The translations under genes and the position numbers were made by a program. Below are positions 50,750 to 59,578 of a stretch of 64,000 nt of DNA, one piece after another. Location: positions 1 through 64,000 of the forward strand of contig NZ_DRFS01000002.1 of the NCBI RefSeq assembly GCF_011050415.1, given 5' to 3'. How positions within the stretch are numbered: position 1 is the stretch's first letter; every line of letters starts with the position of its first letter. Below the pieces are notes generated by a model. That model searched no databases. It was not told the DNA's origin and saw only the letters and a program-made list of their open reading frames with translations. This DNA is from Halomonas sp. (GTDB lineage: Bacteria > Pseudomonadota > Gammaproteobacteria > Pseudomonadales > Halomonadaceae).

Positions 50750-51871
50750 ATGGGCATCATTAAAGACGTTAAAGCTATTACCGTTAGTATTCCACTCGAT
50801 CACCCAACTAGCTTTTCTAGTCGGCAAGTATTAAAGCGTGATTATGCGCTGGTGGAGATCACCTCCGATAGCGGCCATGTAGGCATAGGATTCTGTTATG
50901 GAGGAAGCAATGCTGGCAGCTTAGTTACGCAGGCGGTGCGCGAATTGTTGCGTCCCTTGCTGCTGGGTCAAGAGACCTATCAGGTGGAAGGGCTATGGCA
51001 GAAAATGTATCAGGAAGCATTACTACATGGACGTACAGGATCTGTGATGCGTGCGATAAGTATTGTCGATACAGCGCTTTGGGACCATAACGCACGGGAG
51101 GTTGGACTGCCACTTTACAAGCTGCTTGGCGCTCATGCTTCGGATAGCGTACCGGCATACGCGAGTGGCGGCTATTACCTAGATGGAAAGAGCCCTGAGG
51201 ATCTGGCTGACGAGATGAAAGGCTATGTAGCTCAAGGCTTCAGGGCTGTGAAACTCAAGGTAGGGCGTGAAAGTCTTGCAAAGGAAGAGGCCCGCCTTGC
51301 TGCAGTGCGCGAAGCCGTTGGACCCGACATATTAGTGATGATGGATGCCAATAATGCATGGCGGGATTTGCCTTCAGCGCTGGCATTTATGCGTATGGCA
51401 GAACCCTATGACCCCTACTGGATTGAGGAGCCTTTTAGCCCTGATGACATCGATAACCATCGACGCCTGGCCCAGCGCACTTCGGTGCCAGTGGCGACAG
51501 GGGAAATAGAAGCAGGGCGCTGGCGCTTCAAAGACATATTGGATCAGGAAGCCGCCATGATTCTCCAAACGGACGCAGCGGTATGCGGTGGAATTACCGA
51601 GTTCCGGCGTATCACAGCCACTGCGTCAAGCTTTGGGGTCGATGTTTGCCCTCACTGGTTCCACGATCTTCATGTGCATTTAGTTGCATCATCACCCAAT
51701 ACTCCTTTTGTTGAGTATTTCGCAGACGATCAGGTGCTTAATTTTCGACGTTTGATTGATACCCAGCTGGTAGCAAAAGAAGGACGACTTTTATTGCCAA
51801 CCGCGCCGGGACTTGGATTCGGTTTCGATGCGAAAAGCGTTGCCCGTTATGCTGTCGATGAGTGGCAATAG
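50750..51871 (+). CDS. Enolase-superfamily sugar-acid dehydratase (mandelate racemase subgroup)
   Basis: The 373-residue protein has an N-terminal capping domain and a barrel with Lys168-x-Lys170 (VKLKVG), metal ligands Asp199 (MMDANNAW), Glu226 (WIEEPF) and Glu252 (TGEIEAG), Asp275 and His302 (VCPHWFHD). The KxK plus His-Asp dyad places it in the mandelate racemase subgroup, most of whose members dehydrate aldonic or aldaric acids. The exact substrate cannot be read from the motifs. It follows tctA by 64 bases, and a DHDPS-family gene follows 19 bases later. Confidence 0.88.
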   Translation: MGIIKDVKAITVSIPLDHPTSFSSRQVLKRDYALVEITSDSGHVGIGFCYGGSNAGSLVTQAVRELLRPLLLGQETYQVEGLWQKMYQEALLHGRTGSVMRAISIVDTALWDHNAREVGLPLYKLLGAHASDSVPAYASGGYYLDGKSPEDLADEMKGYVAQGFRAVKLKVGRESLAKEEARLAAVREAVGPDILVMMDANNAWRDLPSALAFMRMAEPYDPYWIEEPFSPDDIDNHRRLAQRTSVPVATGEIEAGRWRFKDILDQEAAMILQTDAAVCGGITEFRRITATASSFGVDVCPHWFHDLHVHLVASSPNTPFVEYFADDQVLNFRRLIDTQLVAKEGRLLLPTAPGLGFGFDAKSVARYAVDEWQ

Positions 51872-51890
51872 CCAAGAGGAGAAGATCACC

Positions 51891-52811
51891 ATGAGCCAGA
51901 ATTCCCGGCAAGGGCAGGTATGGTCGCCCGTTATTACTCCCTTCAGTGCCGATTTATCCCCAGATGCCAAGCGTCTTTTCAACCACTGCCGTTGGCTGCT
52001 GGATCATGACGTAGGCTTGGCAATTTTTGGCACCAATTCCGAAGCTAGTTCGCTTACCGTGGCAGAAAAACGCCAGTTGATAGATCACCTCGCTGGTAAT
52101 GGCATTCCCACTGACCGACTGATGCCCGGCGTGGGGAGCTGTAGCATCGGTGATACGGTCGAGTTAACCCAACATGCTGTAGAGGCGGGCAGTCCAGGTG
52201 TACTAATGTTACCGCCCTTTTATTATAAGGGCGTCTCTGAGGAGGGACTGTTTCGCTACTTTTCTGAAGTGATTGAACGAGTTGCGTCCACCCGCTTAAA
52301 GGTTTACCTCTACCATATTCCACCGATTTCGCAGGTTCCCATTACTCTGGCTCTGGTTGAGCGATTGATATCACGTTATCCCAACACTATTGCAGGCCTC
52401 AAGGACAGCTCCGGGGAATGGGCCAATACTGCAGCTCTGATTAACGCTTTTGGTAAAGACCTAGATATTTACGCTGGCAGCGAGCATTTCCTTTTGGAAA
52501 CGTTGCGTACTGGGGGCGCGGGTTGTATCAGTGCAACAGCCAATGTGAACCCCGGCCCCATCGCGGCACTGGCACGGCATTGGCAAGATGACAGCGCAGC
52601 TCAACAACAAGCAGCACTCTCGACAATAAGAAAAGCGTTTGAAAGATTCCCGGTGATACCGGCACTTAAAGCGGCCACGGCCCATTACAGTGGTGACGAT
52701 GAGTGGTGTCGGCTACGACCGCCATTGGTGGAACTGACCGCCGGGCAACGCAGCGAACTGGAGAGTTCACTAAAGTCGCTAGGTTTCACTATGCCGGACT
52801 ACCCAGGTTAG
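51891..52811 (+). CDS. DHDPS/NAL-family keto-deoxy sugar-acid aldolase or dehydratase
   Basis: The 306-residue class I (Schiff base) enzyme has Lys171 in GLKDSSGEW, Tyr141 in VYLYHIPPIS and the substrate loop GTNSEASSLT (48-57) in place of the GTTGE of lysine synthesis. Such members cleave or dehydrate 2-keto-3-deoxy sugar acids, for example to pyruvate plus an aldehyde or to a ketoglutarate semialdehyde. ATG at 51891 has GAGGAG nine bases upstream. It would process the product of the neighbouring dehydratases. Confidence 0.88.
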   Translation: MSQNSRQGQVWSPVITPFSADLSPDAKRLFNHCRWLLDHDVGLAIFGTNSEASSLTVAEKRQLIDHLAGNGIPTDRLMPGVGSCSIGDTVELTQHAVEAGSPGVLMLPPFYYKGVSEEGLFRYFSEVIERVASTRLKVYLYHIPPISQVPITLALVERLISRYPNTIAGLKDSSGEWANTAALINAFGKDLDIYAGSEHFLLETLRTGGAGCISATANVNPGPIAALARHWQDDSAAQQQAALSTIRKAFERFPVIPALKAATAHYSGDDEWCRLRPPLVELTAGQRSELESSLKSLGFTMPDYPG

Positions 52812-52884
52812 CCCTAGCCTGATACCCCATGATGTAACGGCTATTAGGCTGTTAAAGCGGCTACACCCGACCGAGAGTGCAATC

Positions 52885-54438
52885 ATGAACACTTTTTTTA
52901 AACAAGGCGGCAATCCCCCGGCGGCGACTATTCGTTTGCATCCACACGATAACGTCGTTGTGGCTAGACGTGATATTCCAGAAGATACCTGGGTGGAAAC
53001 GGAAGACATCACCAGCCGCACCAATGTGCCCGCTGGCTATAAGCTGGCGACGCGCCGGATTCATCAAGGGGAGCCCGTCCTCAAGTACAGCGTAACGATT
53101 GGTTTTGCCGCCAGTGATATAGAAGCTGGAGACCTGGTGCATAGCCATAATGTTGCCTTCGAGGAGTTTGATAGAGACTACCGCCACGCCGAAGATTTTG
53201 TCCCGGTAACGCCTCTCCCCGCAGATCAGGTGGCTACTTTCGAAGGGTTTGTGCGTGACAATGGTCAGGTTGGCACACGTAATTACATCGCCATCCTGTC
53301 GACGGTCAACTGTTCTGCAACGGTGGTTCGTAAGGTGGCTGACTGGTTTACCGAAGAGCGTATGGTTGACTATCCCAATGTCGATGGGGTGGTGGCCTTT
53401 CCCCACTCACTGGGGTGTGGAATGGAGATGTCCGGCGAGCCGATGGCGTTACTGCAACGTACTATGGCGGGATATGCACGGCACGCAAACTTTGCCGCCG
53501 TGTTGGTCGTGGGCTTAGGTTGTGAGCGCAATCAGCTTGATGGGCTAATGGAAGAGCAAGGGTTGAATGCTGGCAGACGGCTTAAAACTTTTACTATGCA
53601 AGCCATGGGCGGAACCGCTAAAACCATCGCGGCATGCATTGATGCAGTTAGAGAACTATTGCCTGAAGCTAATGATGTGCGTCGGCAGCCTGTTTCCGCC
53701 GCGCATCTTACTGTTGGCCTACAGTGTGGGGGTTCCGATGGTTTTTCATCAATCACTGCTAATCCGGCATTGGGGCGGGCCGTCGATTTGCTGGCGCGTC
53801 ATGGAGGAACCGCCATTTTATCAGAAACTCCTGAAATCTATGGTGTAGAGCATACTTTGACCCGCCGTGCTGCCAGCCGGGAGGTGGGCGAGAAGCTGAT
53901 AGAGCGGGTGCTGTGGTGGAAGAACGACTATTCAGTTGGTAGGGATGTGCAAATTAATGGCAAGGTCAGTCCAGGCAATCAGGTGGGGGGCTTGGCCAAT
54001 ATTTTCGAGAAGTCATTAGGTTCATCCATGAAGGGGGGGACAGGGCCCTTAATGGATGTATATCGTTACGCAGAACCAGTGACTGCCAAGGGCCTAGTGT
54101 TTATGGATACACCTGGCTATGACCCGGTTTCCATTACCGGGCAAATTGCGGGCGGAGCCAATCTGATTGCTTTTACGACAGGGAGGGGTTCCATGTTTGG
54201 TGCCAAACCAGCCCCTAGCATTAAATTGGCAACCAACACACCTATGTATGAGCGACTAAGCGATGACATGGATTTTAATTGCGGAGCCTTGCTGGACGGG
54301 GACTGCGATATGGAAGAGATGGCACAGCGTATCTTCGAGCTAATGCTGGCTACGGCCTCGGGCCAGCGTTCCAGAAGTGAAGCACTGGGACTGGGGGATA
54401 ATGAATTTGTGCCCTGGCATATTGGCATAATGAGCTAG
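52885..54438 (+). CDS. UxaA/GarD-family altronate or galactarate dehydratase
   Basis: The 517-residue protein has an N-terminal SAF-like domain (about 15-90: IRLHPHDNVVVARRDIPEDTW) and the large UxaA/GarD domain: GFVRDNGQVGTRNYIAILSTVNCS, FPHSLGCGM, LVVGLGCERNQ, LQCGGSDGFSSITANPALG, SETPEIYGVE and a C-terminal FTTGRGSMFGAKPAPSIKLATN. The conserved Cys/His residues bind iron. It is a third, unrelated dehydratase in the same locus. The ribosome site is weak. The 2-hydroxyacid dehydrogenase gene begins ten bases after its stop. Confidence 0.9.
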   Translation: MNTFFKQGGNPPAATIRLHPHDNVVVARRDIPEDTWVETEDITSRTNVPAGYKLATRRIHQGEPVLKYSVTIGFAASDIEAGDLVHSHNVAFEEFDRDYRHAEDFVPVTPLPADQVATFEGFVRDNGQVGTRNYIAILSTVNCSATVVRKVADWFTEERMVDYPNVDGVVAFPHSLGCGMEMSGEPMALLQRTMAGYARHANFAAVLVVGLGCERNQLDGLMEEQGLNAGRRLKTFTMQAMGGTAKTIAACIDAVRELLPEANDVRRQPVSAAHLTVGLQCGGSDGFSSITANPALGRAVDLLARHGGTAILSETPEIYGVEHTLTRRAASREVGEKLIERVLWWKNDYSVGRDVQINGKVSPGNQVGGLANIFEKSLGSSMKGGTGPLMDVYRYAEPVTAKGLVFMDTPGYDPVSITGQIAGGANLIAFTTGRGSMFGAKPAPSIKLATNTPMYERLSDDMDFNCGALLDGDCDMEEMAQRIFELMLATASGQRSRSEALGLGDNEFVPWHIGIMS

Positions 54439-54448
54439 GAGGTCAGTG

Positions 54449-55423
54449 ATGAAAAAGCGAGTAGTAGCCGTACGTCGACTGCATGCTGAACATCTCGACC
54501 AGCTTAAGCAGGAGTGTCAAGTCGATTATTTTCCCGAGCTTAATCATAGCAACATGGATGATTTTCTCTCGTCAATGGCGCAGGCTCACGGCCTGATTGG
54601 TGGCAAATTGGCTATTGATGAAGGGCTTTTGGAGCGATCGCCTCACCTGGAAGTAGTGGCTACTATTTCGGTGGGCTATGACAACTTTCCGGTTGAAGTC
54701 ATGACGCAAAAAGGCATTGCGCTGTGCAATACCCCAGATGTACTTACCGAAACCACGGCGGATACCGGCTTTGCATTGATCATGGCAGCATCACGGCGTG
54801 TGGCGGAGCTGGATCGCTGGGTACGGGAGGGGCAGTGGCGTGCTCATATCGGTGAGCCACAATTCGGTTGCGATGTGCATGGTAAAACGCTGGGGATTAT
54901 CGGCTTGGGACGTATCGGGGCTGCAGTCGCGCGACGTGGGGCATTGGGGTTTGGTATGCCTGTTCTCTACAGTCATTCATCCCCGAAGCCGCATCTTGAA
55001 ACGACGCTGGGGGCAAAGCGGTGTTCGATGGATAGCCTGCTTGAGCAGTCTGATGTCGTGTGCGTCACGGTTCCCCTCACCCGCGATACCTACCATTTGA
55101 TTGGTCTCGATGCCTTTAAGGCCATGAAACCTTCAGGCATTTTCGTTAATATCTCGCGCGGGGCCGTGGTGGATGAAAAGGCATTGATCACAGCGCTACA
55201 GGCTAATGAGATCGCTGGAGCCGGGTTGGATGTTTTCGAGCTGGAACCGCTACCGAGTGATTCGCCCCTTATGACCATGCCCCAGGTGGTAATACTGCCA
55301 CATATTGGTTCTGCAACGCATGAAACTCGTGCGGCTATGGCCCAGTTGGCCGTGGATAATTTGTTGACTGCACTACGTGGTGAGCGCCCCGCTAATCTGG
55401 CTAACTCCCAGGTATGGGTGTAG
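54449..55423 (+). CDS. D-isomer-specific 2-hydroxyacid dehydrogenase (GhrB-like)
   Basis: The 324-residue NAD(P)-dependent reductase has a Rossmann fold GIIGLGRIGAAVARRGALGFGM and catalytic Arg in VNISRGAVVDE, Glu in DVFELEPLPSDS and His in LPHIGSATHETR. It resembles glyoxylate/hydroxypyruvate/2-ketogluconate reductases. ATG at 54449 has AGGAGG six bases upstream, better than the GTG one codon earlier. Last gene of the operon; it could reduce a keto product such as tartronate semialdehyde-type or glyoxylate-type intermediates. Confidence 0.92.
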   Translation: MKKRVVAVRRLHAEHLDQLKQECQVDYFPELNHSNMDDFLSSMAQAHGLIGGKLAIDEGLLERSPHLEVVATISVGYDNFPVEVMTQKGIALCNTPDVLTETTADTGFALIMAASRRVAELDRWVREGQWRAHIGEPQFGCDVHGKTLGIIGLGRIGAAVARRGALGFGMPVLYSHSSPKPHLETTLGAKRCSMDSLLEQSDVVCVTVPLTRDTYHLIGLDAFKAMKPSGIFVNISRGAVVDEKALITALQANEIAGAGLDVFELEPLPSDSPLMTMPQVVILPHIGSATHETRAAMAQLAVDNLLTALRGERPANLANSQVWV

Positions 55424-55477
55424 CAGTTCTGGATAGCATTGCTTAGCTATCCAGCTAAGGGGTGTCTAGATTAAGAG

Positions 55478-55514
55478 TGGCACACCCCTTGTGCTTCAGG
55501 GTGTGCCATTTTTT
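55478..55514 (+). terminator. Rho-independent terminator of the sugar-acid operon
   Basis: TGGCACACCC and GGGTGTGCCA form a perfect 10-bp stem with an 11-base loop, followed by six T residues. It reaches into the stop codon of the convergent dehydrogenase gene. Confidence 0.85.
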
Positions 55515-56586
55515 ACTTCGCCAACCTAGCCGCAATCGCCTTGCCCAAACTTTCCGTCGTACCTTGTCCGCCTACATCGCGGGTAAGTACTTGGCTGTCG
55601 CCTTCGCTCAGCACTTCCTCAATAGCGGTTACGATCGCATCACCTGCTTCTTTGTAGCCAAGATGCTCCAGCATCATCGCGCCCGACCAGATCTGGCCGA
55701 TGGGGTTGGCGATGCCTTTACCGGCGATATCCGGTGCGCTGCCGTGAACCGGCTCGAATAGGCTAGGGAAGTTGCCTTCTGGGTTGATGTTGGCGGAAGG
55801 CGCAATACCGATAGTGCCGGTGCAGGCGGGGCCTAAGTCGGAAAGGATGTCGCCGAACAAGTTGCTGCCCACGACTACATCGAACCAATCTGGGTGAAGT
55901 ACGAAATTGGCAGTGAGGATATCGATATGGAATTTATCTACTGCGATCTCAGGGTAGCCTTTAGCCATTTCGACCACGCGCTCATCCCAATACGGCATGG
56001 TGATGGAAATGCCGTTTGATTTAGTCGCAGACGTCAGCTTTTTGCGCGGGCGGGTTTGGGCTAGCTCAAAGGCGTACTTCAGCACCCGGTCAACGCCGGT
56101 GCGGGTCATAACCGTGTCTTGAATCACCACTTCACGGTCGGTGCCTTCAAACATTTTGCCGCCAACGCTTGAGTACTCACCTTCGGTGTTTTCACGCACC
56201 ACGTAAAAATCGATATCGCCGGGTTCGCGGCCTGCTAGGGGGCTTTTGATGCCTGGCATTAGTTTGCAGGGGCGCAGGTTAATATACTGATCAAAGCGGC
56301 GACGGAACTGAAGCAGTGAGCCCCACAGGGAAATATGGTCGGGCACTTTATCGGGCCAACCCACTGCACCGTAAAACAGTGCATCAAAATCTTTTAACTG
56401 TTCGAACCAGTCATCGGGCAGCATTTTGCCGTGTTCTAGATAGTAGTCGCAGCTACCAAACTCAAAGGTGGTGAACTCAAGGTCAATATTGAAGCGCTTA
56501 GCCGTGGCCTCAAGGGCGCGAACACCTTCGGGCATCACTTCGGTGCCGATGCCGTCGCCGGCGATAATGGCAATACGATGGGTCAT
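55513..56586 (-). CDS. Tartrate dehydrogenase / D-malate decarboxylating dehydrogenase
   Basis: The 357-residue isopropylmalate-dehydrogenase-fold enzyme starts HRIAIIAGDGIGTEVMPEGVRAL and has the substrate loop WGSLLQFRRRFDQYINLRPCKLMPGI, VVRENTEGEYSSVGG, and metal/NAD regions SNLFGDILSDLGPACTG and EPVHGSAPDIAGKGIANP. The loop form DHISLWGSLLQFRR distinguishes TtuC/DmlA-type proteins from LeuB. It oxidises tartrate or D-malate with Mn2+ and NAD+. AAGGAG stands five bases before the ATG. The LysR gene is divergent, as in ttu/dml loci. Confidence 0.92.
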   Translation of the reverse strand: MTHRIAIIAGDGIGTEVMPEGVRALEATAKRFNIDLEFTTFEFGSCDYYLEHGKMLPDDWFEQLKDFDALFYGAVGWPDKVPDHISLWGSLLQFRRRFDQYINLRPCKLMPGIKSPLAGREPGDIDFYVVRENTEGEYSSVGGKMFEGTDREVVIQDTVMTRTGVDRVLKYAFELAQTRPRKKLTSATKSNGISITMPYWDERVVEMAKGYPEIAVDKFHIDILTANFVLHPDWFDVVVGSNLFGDILSDLGPACTGTIGIAPSANINPEGNFPSLFEPVHGSAPDIAGKGIANPIGQIWSGAMMLEHLGYKEAGDAIVTAIEEVLSEGDSQVLTRDVGGQGTTESLGKAIAARLAK

Positions 56587-56748
56587 AGAGACTCCTTATC
56601 TTGTTAGTTATGACAACTGAGTTATTAACCGCTTGATCTGACGTCTACTACCGATACTGAATAGAGTGTAGCGGCTATTTTGCGAAAGATAATCAGGCTA
56701 CTATTCAATCTATTGTTGCTTAAAAGTGAAGAGTGGCTGAGGTATGGC

Positions 56749-57672
56749 ATGGCACACCTGGATGATTTAGCGTTTTTTCAGCACTTAGCCCGGGCGGGCA
56801 GTTTAACGGCGACGGCCCGTGAACTGGGGCTTTCGCTATCGGCAGTGAGTAAGCGACTCAAGCTTTTGGAAGCGCGCTTGGGCGTAGAGCTAGCCGCGCG
56901 TACCACGCGGCGTTTAACGCTTACCGCTGAAGGTGAGCGCTATTTTGCTCGCGGCGCGCTGATTTTGGACGAGCTGGATGAGCTAGAAAATTCATTGGGT
57001 GAAAAAGCCAACCAAGCGCTTAGTGGCCGGTTGCGGGTGAACGCTACGTTTGGATTTGGCCGCCGCCATATTGCGCCGCTGCTGTCGCACTTTTGTGCCG
57101 AACACCCTGAGGTGGAGGGTTGGTTAGAGCTGACTAATTTCCCCCTTAACTTGAGCGATCATGGTTTCGATATCGGTATTCGGGTGGGTGAGCCATCTGA
57201 GTCACGGTTGGTCGCACGGCGTATTTTGGCCAACCGGCGCGTGCTATGTGCATCTCCGGCTTATATTGCTCAAGCGCCAGCTCTCAAAGTGCCGGCTGAT
57301 TTGCTGCAGCACGCCTGCCTGGTCATTCGCGAAAACGACAGTGATTTTCCACTCTGGCGTTTTGAGCAAAGCGACCAGCCAACTAAAATACAGTCTGTAA
57401 AAGTGAGTGGCCGGTTGGCCAGCAACGATGGCGAAGTGATCACCCGCTTGGCGTTAGATGGCCATGGGGTGATGCTGCGTTCCTGGTGGGATGTTAACGA
57501 GCATCTTGCCAGCGGTGCTCTGGTGGCTTTATTACCCGGCTGGCAAGGCGTACGGGCAGATTTTTATGCGGTATATGAGCAGCGCCGCCATGTGCCCGCC
57601 CGGCTGCGCGCTTTTATAGACTATGTACAGCGTGAGATGGCGGGGCGGGTGTCAGTGTTGCCTGAAAGCTGA
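56749..57672 (+). CDS. LysR-family regulator (DmlR/TtuA-like)
   Basis: The 307-residue protein has an N-terminal HTH (about 5-62: FFQHLARAGSLTATARELGLSLSAVSKRLKLLEARLGVELAARTTRRL) and an effector domain (about 90-295). ATG at 56749 has GAGGT upstream; the frame could start at 56680 but without support. It is divergent from the tartrate/D-malate dehydrogenase gene, which it probably activates in the presence of the substrate. Confidence 0.9.
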   Translation: MAHLDDLAFFQHLARAGSLTATARELGLSLSAVSKRLKLLEARLGVELAARTTRRLTLTAEGERYFARGALILDELDELENSLGEKANQALSGRLRVNATFGFGRRHIAPLLSHFCAEHPEVEGWLELTNFPLNLSDHGFDIGIRVGEPSESRLVARRILANRRVLCASPAYIAQAPALKVPADLLQHACLVIRENDSDFPLWRFEQSDQPTKIQSVKVSGRLASNDGEVITRLALDGHGVMLRSWWDVNEHLASGALVALLPGWQGVRADFYAVYEQRRHVPARLRAFIDYVQREMAGRVSVLPES

Positions 57673-57693
57673 TGGGCGACGCATAATCGACTA

Positions 57694-58227
57694 TCAGCTA
57701 GGACACTCATCTCCCTGGGTAACGTCTATGAGTTCATCAATGGGGAAATCTAGTTCAGCGGCCCGCTGACGAAGGCGGCTTTCGGTTGCGCTATCCATCT
57801 CCGGCGTGCGTGAAAGTATCCACAGGTAGTCGCGGTTAGGGCCTGCTACTAATGCCCACTGGTAGTCATCATCTAGTTCAAGCACGTTATAGCCGCCATA
57901 GAAGGGGCCAAAAAAGCTCACTTTCAAACGCCCGACGCTTTCATCGTCAATGAAGTAGGCGCGGCCTTCGGCTTCATCCCACTCTTGCTCCTCCAGGTTA
58001 TAGCCCCGGTTGATAACCCTCACGCCGTCGTCATCACGCAGGCTGTAGTCAGCTGTGACACAATCCAGACCGCGCTCAAAAGAGTGGTCTAAGCGGGCAA
58101 TTTCATACCACTGGCCTAAGTAGCGGTCTAGTTCGAATCCAGTGACGGGCTGAGTGCCTTCTGGAATACCGGTACATCCTGTCAGTAGTGCCACACTAAC
58201 TAAGCTGCTTCCTGTCAGAGTTTTCAA
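57694..58227 (-). CDS. Outer-membrane lipoprotein lipocalin (Blc-like)
   Basis: The 177-residue lipocalin has a lipoprotein signal with lipobox LLTGC (Cys at about 18) and the family signature GFELDRYLGQWYEIARLDHSFERG. YWILS-like C-terminal DYLWILSRTP also fits Blc. It binds lysophospholipids or other lipids at the outer membrane. The start is a TTG (58225-58227) overlapping the TGA of the upstream mtfA gene, with AAGGAG eight bases before, implying translational coupling. Confidence 0.9.
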   Translation of the reverse strand: MKTLTGSSLVSVALLTGCTGIPEGTQPVTGFELDRYLGQWYEIARLDHSFERGLDCVTADYSLRDDDGVRVINRGYNLEEQEWDEAEGRAYFIDDESVGRLKVSFFGPFYGGYNVLELDDDYQWALVAGPNRDYLWILSRTPEMDSATESRLRQRAAELDFPIDELIDVTQGDECPS

Positions 58228-59018
58228 TGGGGGCTCTCCTTGTCGGTGAATCTTTTCAGTGGCTGTTGATTAAAATAGCGGCACAGCAGGTCGTAAAGCT
58301 CTGGATAAGCATCATTTAAAGTAACGGGGTCACTAAAAAATAGCTCACAGCAAACGGCATAGCACTCGCCGGGGTGGCTGGCCGCGTAATCATCAATGGG
58401 CGTTACTTCTCCCCGCCTAAGGCGGTTAGTCAGGTCATTCCAGACACCGCTAAACACGCGGTGCCACTCACTTGGGCTGATTTCCCGTGGCAGTGGCGGG
58501 AAACCATCAGTATCGATGGAATTGCCCATGTCGAGTTTATGGGCAAGTTCGTGAATGAGTACGTTGTAACCGTTAAAACCGCCGCTCTTCATAAGGTCGG
58601 TAAACGAGAGGATGACCGGCCCTTGGTAAGACGTTTCCCCGGCAAGTGTGTTGCTATATAGATGAACCACGCCCGTTTCATCCACTTCTTCCATCTGGCG
58701 ACTGAACCCATCGGGTAGAATGAGTATCTCATGCACGTTGGTGAAGGCTTCTAGATGCTCGGCTTCTGTCCAGCCTAGGGTTAGCAGGCAGGCTTGTCCG
58801 GCCAGTACCATCTGAGCGGCAAGATCAAAGGGGGTATCGCGAAGATCTGCATGCAGGGTAATACGTTTATGGTTTAAAAAGTGCCATGCCCGCTGGCCCA
58901 GACGTTCGGCGTCGGTCTCATTTAAGGTGGCAAGCAAGGCAACGCGTGCTTGGGCTGCCCGCCATTCAGTAGCAGGTAGCGTTTGCGCAGTGAATCGATC
59001 AAACCAGCGGTGAATCAT
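58224..59018 (-). CDS. mtfA: Zinc peptidase MtfA (M90 family)
   Basis: The 264-residue soluble metallopeptidase has its zinc site in NVLIHELAHKLDMGNS and a third ligand region GECYAVCCELFFSDP. It resembles E. coli MtfA, which interacts with the Mlc repressor and affects glucose uptake. Length matches (265). It precedes the lipocalin gene, overlapping by a few bases. The ribosome site of the ATG is weak. Confidence 0.93.
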   Translation of the reverse strand: MIHRWFDRFTAQTLPATEWRAAQARVALLATLNETDAERLGQRAWHFLNHKRITLHADLRDTPFDLAAQMVLAGQACLLTLGWTEAEHLEAFTNVHEILILPDGFSRQMEEVDETGVVHLYSNTLAGETSYQGPVILSFTDLMKSGGFNGYNVLIHELAHKLDMGNSIDTDGFPPLPREISPSEWHRVFSGVWNDLTNRLRRGEVTPIDDYAASHPGECYAVCCELFFSDPVTLNDAYPELYDLLCRYFNQQPLKRFTDKESPH

Positions 59019-59137
59019 TGGCTATCGGCTACTTTTAATGGTGTTGAATTGCGAACAGTTGAATGTCGTTATTTTGCCACACAACAAGAGCACGCTGGTG
59101 ATGACGTGCCTCATACAGTGAAAACAACGGAGTGTTT

Positions 59138-59566
59138 ATGTGGTATCAACAGGAAATCCATTTACCGGAATTATCTCGCGGCTTTCACCTGATTACCGAT
59201 GATATAGCACGAGCGCTGCCATGCTTAAGCGATTGTCACATTGGTATGCTGCATTTACAGCTGATGCATACTTCCGCCTCGTTAACGTTGAACGAAAACA
59301 CCGACCCGGACGTGCGTCATGACTTAGACGCATTTGTGCGTCGGCTAGTGCCTGAAGAGTTACCTTATTTTCGCCATACGTTAGAAGGGCCTGACGATAT
59401 GCCCGCCCACGTGGCTGCCAGCCTGATGGGAACGCAACTGACATTGGCAGTGCGGGATGGCCGTTTAGCATTGGGTACTTGGCAGGGGATATGGCTGGGA
59501 GAGCACCGCGACCAAGGAGGGCCGCGGCGGATATTGGCCACATTAAATGGCTGTGAAGCAACCTGA
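59138..59566 (+). CDS. UPF0047 (YjbQ) family protein
   Basis: The 142-residue protein has the UPF0047 pattern GMLHLQLMHTSASLTLNENTDPDVRHDLDAF, PDDMPAHVAASLMG and LGTWQGIWLGEHRDQGGPRRILATLNG. Members have a conserved His/Asp site and weak thiamin-phosphate-synthase-like activity has been reported for relatives; the physiological role is unclear. ATG at 59138 has GGAG five bases upstream, chosen over a GTG two codons earlier. Confidence 0.92.
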   Translation: MWYQQEIHLPELSRGFHLITDDIARALPCLSDCHIGMLHLQLMHTSASLTLNENTDPDVRHDLDAFVRRLVPEELPYFRHTLEGPDDMPAHVAASLMGTQLTLAVRDGRLALGTWQGIWLGEHRDQGGPRRILATLNGCEAT

Positions 59567-59578
59567 TGTCGGTGAAGC

